Assembly: GCA_013396755.1 (NCBI GenBank)
Contig: VWZF01013053.1
Location: 558,001 to 622,000, forward strand
DNA length: 64,000 bases
Origin: Sclerurus mexicanus
Taxonomy: Eukaryota; Chordata; Aves; Passeriformes; Furnariidae
Direction: 5' to 3'
This document shows, one piece after another, positions 37,764-49,455 of the stretch. Position 1 is the stretch's first letter. Every line of letters starts with the position of its first letter. The notes beneath the pieces were generated by a model. That model was not told the DNA's origin and made no database searches. It worked only from the letters and a program-made list of their open reading frames with translations. Position numbers and translations under genes: made by a program.

Positions 37764-40432
37764 CAAACACCATAGACCTCTGAGAATCTGATCACAGGAT
37801 GGTGAATTTTGAGCATCTCCAAGAAAGCTAGATAGCTCCTGAAGTCTTTAATCATACAAGTCACGGGTGGAAACAAATCCGAGTATTCTGACTTGAAGTC
37901 CACCCTACTGCAACCTCTGGAGTACAGATCCTGTCCAACAATTCATGGAAAGAGGGGGAAAGCACAGAGTTCCTAGAAAACCATTAAGCCAATGGGAAAC
38001 TTACAAAAACAACATGAGAGGAGTTGCAGACAGATTTTATAATTTGTGTGTTTGCACTGACTAGAGAACACAACAGCCAAAACACACTTACCCAGAGGGC
38101 TTATGCTCTAACTTTATTAAATCAGCTCTAAGATTTCATCCGAAGCACCTGAGCTTCACAACCAAACACCCTGAGTAACTTCAATTTCTATGTTGACTTG
38201 TTCCAAAGATAGTATTAATGATAATAAAGAGGAAAAAGTTTTCTTGGCAGCTAAAGAGTTAATGCAGACATTAAAGAGTTTGCACATTAGCCTGCCAAGA
38301 TCTGATGTCTCTGTTGTCTTCTTAGATAATAAGTTTGCCCTTGGGACAAATCTTTCAAGCAGCTGGAGCCCCTGAGGCAATTAACGAGAAAGACTTCGAG
38401 GAACAGTTTTACTTAAATGCCCATGCAGCTAAACTCCCTCTTTCTACACCAGCCATTTTTAATGCAACCTGTCTTGTGGGGTACAGCAAAAGAGCAATAC
38501 TCTTGTAACTCATGGACCTTGCAACTGGCTCCCAACAATAACAGCCAGGTACATAAACTGGAAGTATTAGACAGTGCTATTTTGCAGGTGGGACGCGTTT
38601 ATACCACAAGCTGTCAAACATCTGGTTTTGAAGTATATGGCTAAACTGAGCTGCTCATTTTTACCCCTCTCCATTTTCATCTTCCCCAACATATTATTTC
38701 CCATCCAGCATCCAATCACCTCTAGGATTAGACTCAGTCAGGTTTTCTTTCAGGTTTTGTGACTATCCATTGCTTGTCCAGGACTCTACACAGAGTGCGG
38801 CATGCACAGGGCACCACCACTGAGGGAATAATCAGCATTCAGTGCAAGGGCCAGGGAGAAGCACATTAGAGCAGCAGGAGTTAGAACAGCACTGGCATTT
38901 TCATTACAGCATGCACCAGTAAGGAAGGGCCTGGCTCAGGATGGAGCAATTGAATGGCAAAAAGACTCTGTAGGTTTGCTTAAGACTTACTGAAGTCTCA
39001 GCACTTGTCTGATGACCTTCCTTTGGAGACAGATCTTTATTATAGTTTTTTAGCCAGGAGTTCAAAGGAGTAGCACTGACAAAATAGGAGAGATGATTCC
39101 CTCCACACCCTGGATGGATCACAGCTCAGCAGAGCAGTAAGGAATTATCTCACAACCTTTTCTTCCAGCACACAACAACATGAATGCTCAATCAAGAAGC
39201 AGCAATGAACACAGAGGTTCAGAGATAATTCCTAGTTAAGCACCGACATTTGCATGCCGTCAGAATTATTTCAACTCCTCCAGTCTGCAAAATGAGACTG
39301 AGCTTTCCCTGAGCACTGCTGCAGTCTGATTATGTTCCTCCTGTCATACACACTCAGCCAAAGGAAAGAAAAAATCTGAAATATTGATTCTCCCAAAACA
39401 TGACAAGATACTAGTAAGAAAACCACTGTCAACTAATAAATCAGGAGGGGAAAGCAAGACTGAAAATCTTGTGCATTTTCTAATATTCTACTGGAAACAA
39501 GTCTATCTCCCATTTCAGCACAGTTCAGTCCCAAATGACAGAAGTCCAACTGCTCTAGAAAACCAACATGCAAGTGGAAAGCCTAGACATTTTCCTGTCA
39601 TAATGCTTCATAGAAACCACAGCTTCTTTAGTGTAATGTTACACTGAAATATGGGGCTGAGAGTCAGAGCTCCATGTCTGTACTTTGTTGTTTTGTCCAG
39701 AGCTGTCCCATGAGTACTACCAGCAAACTTAACTATATACCATCAGAGCAAGACTAATTCTTAACTGTTAAATCCCGCAGGTCATAGAGGTTTGTGTTTA
39801 GCACAATTGGCAACAGTATGGCTTTTTGCACACAGCCAATTTGAGTTTTGGTTTGGCCATGACTATGAAATAGGGAGTGTTCCATACTGTGAAGCCTTAA
39901 TTGGTACAGGTCAATTGCAGCACCTTCTATCAAGGCTAGCAAGTAAAACACATGAAATTACAGTATCCTTAATATTCTAAAGCTATAGGAAATTAAAAGG
40001 ATACAGGCTCAATAAAAATAACATGGGAAAAAGAATTTTTTTTATGTATGAGCAAAGAGCACAAATTGGTCTGCTGCAAAAGAAAACACAACAGAGTTTT
40101 GCTACTGAAAAACCCTACAAATTTAAAAGACTTGATCAGCCTGGAAGCTTTTTTTTGAAAACAACATCAAAACTTAGCATTTTACCACAATATTTGTGTT
40201 AACCTGAAAAATCCACAAATTTTCAGGAGTACTTCAGTTTCTAGAATCTTATTATTTGAAAATCTGTTTTATTTACAGGGAATGTATTTTCAGTCATCGC
40301 TGATGTGGACAAAATATTTTTAATCTATTGTTATTGTTTTGAAAGAACTGGCTCAAACTGTAAATATTTGGGGTTGGCCATACGTATTTTGATTTTTTTT
40401 ACCTGAGCATAGACTCAGACAACACTTTTTTG
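37764..40432. other. Unique non-coding sequence
   Basis: No coding region is supported. About 38190-38375 carries a 61-codon plus-strand frame and overlapping minus frames. The AT-rich, evenly textured sequence there could be a conserved non-coding element. No repeat family is recognised. Confidence 0.55.
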
Positions 40433-40463
40433 CCAGAAATCATTCCTGGCTAATGATTTCTGG
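40433..40463. repeat. Perfect 12-bp inverted repeat
   Basis: CCAGAAATCATT (40433-40444) and AATGATTTCTGG (40452-40463) are exact reverse complements around the 7-nt loop CCTGGCT. The arms are of mixed composition, so chance is a poorer explanation than for AT-only palindromes. Pairing does not continue outward, so the stem is too short for a typical pre-miRNA. Confidence 0.85.
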
Positions 40464-41220
40464 GAGTACTTGATCATTATTTTCACAGGGCAGTGGAACA
40501 GATTCTTTGCATGAGGCCATCAAAGGAGCCTGTCAGAGAGTAAGATGAACCTTGCCATACTGCCACCCAGAAAGGAAGCCTTTCGTAGACAACTTCAGAG
40601 GTACCCGGGAAGGAGGACGCTGCCTCTGCTCTACCTGAAAGCAGTAGGTTCCTGCTGCCTTTGATGACTCAGGCAATATGCAAAATCCAGATTCAGTTCT
40701 GACATGCTGCTCTTTCGATTTCCCTTTCGTTATCATCTGTGTGCCTGTTCACACCCATTTATAGGCTGTATTTCACTCTTTGGCAACAAGCAAAGTGATT
40801 CCCGGGACTATCAAATCAACCAGATGAAGACTGACTTCTTCTCACTCAAAATATTATGCAACGCAATTCTTCAGTTATTTCCCTGCAAATGAGTCTGACA
40901 AGTGCTGTATAATGTGCAAACCGACTTATACAAACAAAAGCATGAGAGAGCATGAGCAGAAATAAAATTATACAGAACAAACTTAGAACAGTTGTGAGGC
41001 TGCACAGACAGCAATTAGTTGACTGGCAATGAGAGAAAAAATGAATTTACCATTCAAAAAAAACCCCTGAGCAGCATGTCTAATACGTATTGCATGTGAA
41101 CCAAAGACAATGGTTCCTCAGACAGAAAAGCTGTATCCACACCAGCATGAATACCCCTTCCCCCCGCCATGTCTCAAAAATTAATTTTCTAAGGAGCAGT
41201 CTCAGGTGGTGATGTAAAGA
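40464..41220. other. Unique non-coding sequence
   Basis: Nothing recognisable is seen. There is an A8 run near 41057-41064 and a C-rich patch near 41156-41166. Confidence 0.6.
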
Positions 41221-41425
41221 TTCCTGAATTCTATCACTGAGCCATTATGTGACCTTGAGGAAAAAGATTCACTCAAGAGCACAGGGTCCCCATTTACCTA
41301 TTGTAGAAGAGGTATATAATCACTACAAAACTTATCAATAACGCAAAAGGGTTGTGAGGCTTAATGAACTGTTAAGCGCTTCAAGGTCCTCAGCTGCATA
41401 ATGGCAGCCTTTATTAATTAAGTTC
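41221..41425 (+). repeat. MIR-type amniote SINE, best-preserved copy
   Basis: Landmarks of the family appear in order. 'cactgagccattatgtgacc' lies at 41235-41254 (CACTTGCTGTGTGACC). A 'tcactcaagagcacagggtc' equivalent follows, then 'cccatttacctattgtagaa' (CCCATCTGTAAAATGG). 'gggttgtgaggcttaatgaa' lies at 41349-41368 (GGGTTGTGAGGATTAATTAA) and 'gttaagcgcttcaaggtcct' at 41371-41390 (GTAAAGCGCTTTGAGATCCT). The 3' end 'cagctgcataatggcagcc', then 'ttattaatta', matches the amniote MIR tail GGATGAAAGGCGCTATATAA...TATTATTA. It makes no protein. Confidence 0.85.
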
Positions 41426-44400
41426 TATTTATTGGCTATCACATCCCTTACTTAAGTAAATATATCAGTATTTATATTTATAGCAGTTCTGGACATCTTT
41501 TAATCCTTTTTATTGCAATATTGTAGTCCAAAGATTTATATGATAACAAGAAATTACTGATGGGGAAGAAAGAGAACACTGTTTCAAAACTCCAAATCTG
41601 TTTACCCATTGTAGCCCTTTGGTTCTGTTAGAGGCATGTAGGGTTATAAAAGTTTGACCAGTTAAATCCAGATGGAAACTATGCAAAGGGAGCAAAGGGA
41701 TATGGCTGCCTTGAAGAATTAAGTATTTTTTTCCCCTCTTCCAGTTCATAATCTGTCTTAGAGGCAAATTTTACCATTTCCCCATCACAAACAATAAATA
41801 GGATATCACCAGCCTCCTTAAACATAGCATTTCTTCCCAAAACAATAAGCATCATCATAATGATTGGTGCTGCTTAGCACCCTTTAAAAATTGGATTTTA
41901 AACAAAGACTTTCTAATGCAAAGCTCAAAAACACCTGTTGTGCATGACCTGACCACTGGGCTAGGGAGTCAAGGCAAGAACACACAGGCTCCCACTCAAC
42001 TCCTTCTGCAAGTTTGCCCATTAACCCCTGGCCACATCTGGCCCACACAGCCCACAGGAACATTAGCACTGGCTCCCATTGATCAGGATTTTACCCAGCA
42101 AATTTAAAAATTAAACAGCAGGTACAGCTGCCCTGTTACATTAAGGATCATAGCTGCAAAGAATCATAAGCAAAGACAAAGTCTGGTTCCACCTTAACTT
42201 TGGTGAAAAGGAAATTACAGATTCTGTGGTATTACCTGGGGCAAGAGGGGGAAGGAAATCAATGAATGAAACATATCAGGGGAAAGGAAGAAATAAAGAT
42301 GATTTATCTTTCTATTTTTGGCTACACACTCAGTTCTTTGAGGGAACTGGGTGAAAAAAACCCGCACAAATTATTTTCCATCTGACAGTTCTGAACCATC
42401 ACGGAATATTCAGTATGCAGCAAAACTAAGAAACTCTGTTGTCTGTCAAAAGAAAGTGTGAGCATTGTCTTAGGCAGTAACACCTGATCTATTATTAATC
42501 CATACTTCAGAATAGACTTAAAATGTATTGACAGCTTCAAGCAGAAAATGACAATGTACAGGCTCCTTTAGGTTCCTAAGGGAAATCCAGAACTATAGGT
42601 GAAGCTACCATTAAGGAAAAGGGGGAAGGGGGGGCCAGAGAAATCCAAATTCTATTTCTTTACAAATTCCCTTAATTAGTTATCATTAGTGGGCTATTAT
42701 GTGTGCCAGTATAAACAAATTGTTGGGTCATTGACGAGCTCATTTTCATGAAGCATCTAAGAACGTGTGTATGGAAAAGGATACTCCAACTTGGGAGCAC
42801 CCTGGAGTAACTTACAAATCATCTAACTCAGTCAAAAAATAACTCACTTGAGAATGATATAATTACTTTCAGTTTGCTTAAAGCCAAGGAAAAGTTGACA
42901 CAGTGATTAAAAGGAGGGGGGAGGGCAAGCAAAGAAGGAAAAAAAAAAGAGTTACTTTATACTGCTTGAAATTGGGCTGTTCAGAGGCCTAGGACCTGAG
43001 CTTATTTGAAGAAAGATTATCTTGACAAATTGGATAAACATTTTGTGCATGACAGGACGCTGATGGAGAGTCTGTTCTGCAAGCACACCTGGGGGATAGT
43101 TTGCTTAGTGTGTGACCAAGGTGTTCAGCTAACCCCGAGTCCTCCCACGGTGCTTTGTTTACCCCGTGACAGGTATAGGCAGATCTGAAGTCGAGGCCTC
43201 CAAAACAGTTCCTGCAGACTTTGCAGATGCATTTCTCCCTCCTGCTTTGGACAAAATACCTCTTGGCCAGACCAGTCCACAAAAAGCTCCACCAGACTTC
43301 AGCAAATAGCTTGCATTTAAGGAAGCCTGCAGGCTGGCATGGCCCAGGTCAATGAGCACCCAATGCAAATATGGCATCATATTTCCAGCCCTCACCCTCC
43401 TTTTCCCTCAGCTTTCACTAAAAGGGATCACTCCAACAACCTAAGAGTCAAACAGTGAAAGAAAAATGTGTCTATAAACACAACCTATTGATTAGTCAGA
43501 AGGAGAACGAGCATTACCTGTGTAGCCTTTTGACTTTACTACATCAGAGAACAGGGGCAGAGATGTGGCCATTTTGTCCTGCCTTGGCTTTGATGTCAGA
43601 GACAGAGCAACACAAGACTCTAGACCACTGTGGCTGATGGGCACTGTGCAGGTTGTTGGTGACACCTGTTAGCATCACCTGAAGGACTCTTTTGTCCAGG
43701 CAGGCAGGAAGCAAACAAACATTTGCTTCTTGCAACAGAAGCAGTTGTACTGGCAACCAAACCCTTGTGGACCTCAACAATCTCCCTTCAGGGCTTTTTT
43801 CATGTGTGAGTTCAAGCAGACAAGGATTCCATTCTCAGAGCTGCCGCACAACCCCCGCTCCACCTTTCCGAGGTGGGCTAGTTTCCAGCCAGATGAGCTC
43901 TGGCCCTGTGGCAAGTTGGTTCAAAGACAAGCACTAACACCAGAGCAAAGGGGCAGAAGGATGTCCACCAATCCATGAAGGCAAGTAAGCACTGGTGACT
44001 TGCCATATAGCACAAGGCTGTTAATATTGCTTACTGGACACAGGCAGGACTATAGAGGTGTTCACAACATTTATCCTGAGCACTAAGAATGGGCCAGCTC
44101 CCTAAAGCAGCAATCAACCACTTCTGTACAACATCAATAAATTATTATTATTCCTGTCTGACTAGCAGTGACAAGCAAACAAAACAAAAAAAAAGCCAGA
44201 GCTGCTGTGCAGTCACTTAACACAGATTTGATTTAAAACCCACAGAAGAAACAGGGAAGCATTACCAAATAGCTCAAACAGCCAAGAAACTGTTTTCAAC
44301 ATAGAAAGAGTGGAGACTTTTATTGATTTGTCTTTCAGACTTAATTTTCCAGAATAGCTGCCCCCACTGTATTCAAAAAGCAGCAATCAAAGCAGGAAAT

Positions 44401-47311
44401 GGTATAGTAAAAAATGGTTTTCCTCCAGAAAAGCACTTTTATCCAGGCAATTTACATTCCCACATCTGCTCAGGCAGTCACCCCAAAGCTAATACACACG
44501 TCTCTTGCAAGTTATGACAATTGCTCAGAATATTTTCAGATGGTGCTCCCCACATAAGATATAAAAGAGATGATGGAAATAATTTATCTCCATCCTGCAG
44601 AAGAAATATGAACCTTCCTAGCAACCTGGAGTCAGCAAACAAGTATGTCAGCAGGAATGAACTGAAAACAAAGACATTGAATGATAGGAAACAAATATTT
44701 TTCCAGGATATAACCACCTAAAAGGCCCAACCAGAAAGTTAAGGAGCTCCTAAAAGTAGCTGTACACCTCTAGCTTGCCCTGAGGGGTATTTAGATGATG
44801 GGGAATGTTCCTGTGACGCAATCCCTGTGTCTTGTATTTCATTAGTTGAGTGGATTGTCGCTATCCTGACAGGAGGGATTTTTTTTTCAGGGTGACTGAA
44901 ATGCAATTAGGACAATATTTCAATCCAATTCATACAGTTATTAATAAAAAGCAATTTTTTCCTTGTTTGCCTGTGACACTATACTGCACACACAAACAAG
45001 AACAAAGGTTGTCAAAACCGGAGTTGGCCAAGCAGGAATGTTCTGGCTTTTACCCTCCGTGATGATGTGAGCCATTGTGTCCCAGCTGACACGGCCATGG
45101 CTGCATGAGCACCTGCCACTCAGTGCATCTCTGTTTGCAGGAAGGAATCCAAGCTACAGAGGAAACAATGACTTTGCAGTTTAATAGAAACCCCTCAGGT
45201 ATAGATGAGACAAAAAAAAAGCTTAGCACAAGAGAGGATATTTAGTGATCTAACACCAGACCTCGATGCAAATCTGCCTGAATCCAGGCGGGTCTCAGCT
45301 GTGAGAATTCCTTTTTGATGGAACATGCATGAGACACTCATTGTTAAAGCCCTCCCTCTAACAGCAAGAGAAACTACTTTCCCAATTTTATTATCTCCTT
45401 TTCTTTCCTCAGATTTAACTTTATTCAGTTTTAGTCAAATTACTTTAAGTTGGGAGAACACAAAAAATAATGTTAGCTTTCCCTGTAAAATTAATCTTAG
45501 CACACAAAATACCCCACCAATCCTCTTCTGCAGAACTCCAAGTGCCTTGACAGAACTTCCAAAAACAATTAAAAAAAAGACATCTTTGTCATCATCTTAG
45601 TTTTCTGTTTCCCAAGATTTCTGAAGATCACGGTTGTGCTCGAGGTGGAAATCAGACAGCAGCAATACGTGATACTGAACAGTGATCAGATGGGTATGTT
45701 TACAACAGAAATTTCCATCAGCACAATCTATCAGGCTCCAGGGATACAAAATTAGGTTTTAAAAAGTAGGTTTCCTTTTTAAAAATAGGACTTGCATGAT
45801 TTCTAAAAATGGAGCAGAGAACAGTACCAGCAGGATGTCTGCAAACAAGCTTCCTCTATATATTCCAAGTGGAAGGAGCAATGAAGCTGCAGCATTCCTG
45901 CTCATTATCAGTTTTAAAACTATGAATTTCAAGATGACCTGAGACCACTGACTCAATTTAGATGGTCAATCCACTTCTGAAAGAAATTTGTTCTTCAGTG
46001 CTTTTGGTCTAGCTAAAATTGGCTCAGCAAACACTTCACACTCACACTTGTGCATCACACGTAGGAGATTTAGAGAACACTGTCTGTACCATTACTATCA
46101 CCATAGAGTTCATTCCTATTTTTTCTTCCTTTATTTTTTTTTTCTTCAAATAATGTGTGTGATTTTAATTTCATAAACAAAACATTCATGGCTACAATGA
46201 GGACTCCCTTTCCTTGCCCTGTGTGTTGGGGTGTACCCACCCAGAGTATCTATCACAGGCTGTTACGCAAAAGACAACCAGTCCTTTATGGCAGAAACAG
46301 TCTGAGCCCCATTAGCTGGGCAGACAGACACACTTCAAACACAGACCCCAGAGTATAGGGAAGCCATTGTTTCATTTCAGAACAGGCCAGGGAGCCTCCA
46401 TCGCATGGGGGAAACCTTTGATGTCTCTTGGGTTCAGAGGACAAGCCCAAACAAAAGCAGGGGGCAGAGCAGCTTCTGCTAAGCAGGGCAAACTCTTCCT
46501 CTCCCTGCTGAAGGGAGAGCTTCTGTAGGAAAAAAACAGGCTCCTGCAGATGGTACCAGTGAGAAGACAGTGCTGACTGGCAGGACAGAAAACAAGGGCT
46601 CTGTAGGGACGGCCCAGCAAACCAACCATCTTCAAGTACAGAAGACAACGGCTGGTGTGATGAATTAGAAACAGAGCATGAAGGTAAATATATGTATATA
46701 AATGTACGATATTTTGCAGCTGTAAAGTATTTTTATACCAAACTAGCTTGCCATAAAAGGTCTGATTGGTGACCTTCCCCACCACAATAATTCATTATAA
46801 AGTGACAAGGCATAGCAATACGAGCATTTTGAGGACAAACAAGCTAAGTCTAACTCTTGTTCTTCTGGCACAGAAGAACAATTGGGCCATCCTGAAGCTT
46901 TAATTTAGCTCTGTACAGAAATCAACATGTGAGTCACATGTACGAGACCACAGCCAGAAGCAAAGCCAACAAGGTCACAGGCACAACAAGATCTGAAGCC
47001 TTTTCAACTTGCTTCCAAAATTCCAAGGTTGGTTGCAATGGTGCATTGTTACTTAAGATCCCTCTTTAAGCCAAGAATGAAATGTGGGTATCCTATCTTA
47101 CAACGAGACAATTACAAAGGCTGTCTACATTGCACAGTGAACAGCAACAAAAACTCAGTCTCCTGGACAGCACATTTCCCAACCATGCATTTGGCTGCCA
47201 GTCAAACTCGGGATCCACAGAGCACCCAGGGAGGGATCAGGTCTGAAGCATCTGCCAGAGATCAGGCTGCATCTAGTCCTACAAGGGTGCATGTTTTCCA
47301 GCCTCACTGCA
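41426..47311. other. Unique non-coding sequence
   Basis: No gene is visible. Frames reach 137 codons (46372-46785, minus), but that frame overlaps another on the same strand and has no domain. A purine-rich patch lies at 42615-42634 (G5AAG7). A-rich patches lie near 42940-42948 and 44185-44194. A segment at 42670-42770 with TAATTA cores may be a conserved element. GC rises mildly at 46370-46640 without CpG enrichment. Confidence 0.6.
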
Positions 47312-47360
47312 GGGGAGGTGGGGGGGGGGGGGGGNGCCGGGGGGGGGGGTGGGGGGGGGG
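47312..47360. other. Poly-G tract with an N: assembly scar, possible G-quadruplex
   Basis: The tract is almost pure G for about 49 bases, broken by single A, T and C bases and an N at 47335. It is followed by an A-rich run (47368-47378). Runs this long easily form G-quadruplexes, but the N and the slippery composition make the base count unreliable. The true length in the organism could be quite different. Confidence 0.9.
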
Positions 47361-48330
47361 TAGAGGTAAAAAAAAAAACAAAAGAGGAAAAACCCCCACA
47401 GTTTAATAATTCACTTTTTAGTACAAAACATGCACAGGCTTCTCTGCTCCAAGCTCAAGTCTAAGCTCCTTCCCAAATTCATGTCATCATGTAAACAACA
47501 CGCACGGGTCTGGATTTATGAACTAGATCCTCATAAGGTAGATTAATTTTTAGCAGAAACAATCATGTATTACTGTGGAACACAGTTGTCAAATTCTGAG
47601 ATGCGCTAAGAGGTAAATAAAGAAATCCCTACATAAACAATGTGCAAACCACTTAGTAATTTGGAGACAAGAACCTTCTATTAAACACAAGTGGTAAACT
47701 CTGAGGGAAGCATTTAAAATGAAGTGCAAGGAGAACATATACCACAGATATAATTTTTTGTGCCTTCAGACACCAAATGCAATGTTCTAACTGAGGGAAA
47801 GAAGCCATGTGCATTCCCAAGTAAGCACCTCCTTTTAATTTTTTCCCAAGTGCAGTCATGGAACACAAGGTGAATGCTTCTTTATGTTGGATCATGTTCT
47901 TGTTGGAGTGCTGGATTAACGCACAAGTAGGACAGGCATCTGCATGGCTTGGGCAGACCCCCTATTTCCAGATTAATATAACTATTTGGGGAACTATTAA
48001 ATTCATATTTTAGCAACACAAGAGATTTTTTCAATATAATCCACAGGCAATGTGGATATTTAGGCATACTTGCTTTTGTAATAGGAAGCAGAAACCTTGT
48101 AAACTTAACTCCTATTGACATCAGAAAATCTCAAACCAGAAATGAATCTTTTCCTCAAATCAAGTTTTGCTTCTTTAATGCCTCCAAATACATCAATCCA
48201 ACAAGCAGAGATGTCTTTTGAGACTCTTCATTAATACTTATTGAAGCCAACAAGACTTCCTCTCTGATTTTTAAGGGTTTCATAGAGAAACAGGGTATCA
48301 GAATATTTGGTGCCAGGGTCCATTCACTTT
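47361..48330. other. Unique non-coding sequence
   Basis: No gene or named repeat is visible. There is an A10 run at the left edge, continuing from the G tract. Short minus-strand frames (79-80 codons) show no domain. Confidence 0.55.
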
Positions 48331-48380
48331 AGTTACAGAGCCAAATTCTACCTCTAACACCACTTGCCTTTGCACTGGTG
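48331..48380 (+). repeat. Weak match to an old amniote repeat
   Basis: 'gttacagagccaaattctac', then 'cacttgcctttgcactggtg', resembles the repeat end AGAGCCAAATTCTGCCCTCAGTTACACCAGTG. It is short and diverged; the call rests on one good stretch of about 15 bases. Confidence 0.3.
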
Positions 48381-49389
48381 CATCATGCACATGGTTACTT
48401 TTTTGCTTGGTAGGTTTGTTCTGTTGACATTCCACTTGCAGGAGCAGTAGAATGGTTTCTTGGGAGGTCAAAATCAGTGGTTTCAGCCCTCTGCTGCAGA
48501 ACCTTTTATTCTGGTATTACTATTCATCCCCCAAAAAAGGTATGCTAGTAAGGGGCTTGATGAAAACCAAATAAAGCTATCCTTCTAGAACTCCATGTGA
48601 AATGTTGACCCAAGAAAAATAAAGTGTGCCTCTTTGATATACATCTGTCCACTTTTCACAGCAGATAGCAGGGGGCCTGTGCAGGTGCTAAGGAGAGGGA
48701 TTTAAGCCAGCTTCCAAAGTTCATATTGATAAACAGTAAGCGTGCCACACCAGCCATCTGCACACCTTGTCACATCTGCAAGTCATACAGCCCTTGCAAG
48801 GAGCTGAGGGAGGTTTTACATACAGCTGAGCAAACCCTTCCCTCCTCCATCCATGCTGGAATTTTAGATACCTCACACTAGTTCAGCTCTTACAATTGCC
48901 AAGAACCTCACCAGTCTCCACCACGTCGCATCTCAAGGCCCTTCTTTTGACCTTGAGACCCACAAGAAACTACACGGCTCCTTAGCACCATTTTCATCTT
49001 ATTTCATCACATCATTTTATAAGTTTATGTATGTACACACACATTCTACCAAGAGTTTCCTCTTGAAACTGCAAATGCAAATCTACCTGGAGAACTTTGG
49101 GGACCAATGTAACCACAGCTCATTTTGTTTTTATCCCCATGTCACAGTTCCTTCGTTATGCACAGACTCAGCATCCACTTCCACAGACTGACATAAAAAA
49201 CCCCTTCTGGCTGTGTATGTGCTATTCTTATTAAAAATAAAAGATAATAAATGTAATAAGCTTGCACCATGATTTGACTCTTGTATAGAGCATTTAGTGG
49301 ACATTTAATGCCAGTCTTATTCAGCAAAACACATAAAACCAACACAACTTTAAGCACAGTCTTCAATACGTTTTGCTGAATAGGGACAA
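48381..49389. other. Unique non-coding sequence
   Basis: Nothing recognisable is seen beyond short frames without domains and a small ACAC run near 49034-49041. Confidence 0.55.
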
Positions 49390-49455
49390 GTAATTTAAGT
49401 CACTTGCATGAGGGCACTGATGAATTGATGCCATAAGGCTGAAATCTCAAAGTCT
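49390..49455 (-). repeat. Possible MIR-type SINE fragment, reverse orientation
   Basis: 'taagtcacttgcatgagggc' (49396-49415), then 'actgatgaattgatgccataaggctg', resembles the reverse complement of the MIR core (TTAAGTCACTTGCCCAAGGTCACACAG...GTCAGTGGCAGAGCTGG). Only about 60 bases align and divergence is high. Confidence 0.4.

Noticed and set aside
46286..46785. Minus-strand frames of 120 and 137 codons
   Set aside because: They overlap in different frames of the same strand, with no domain or splice support.
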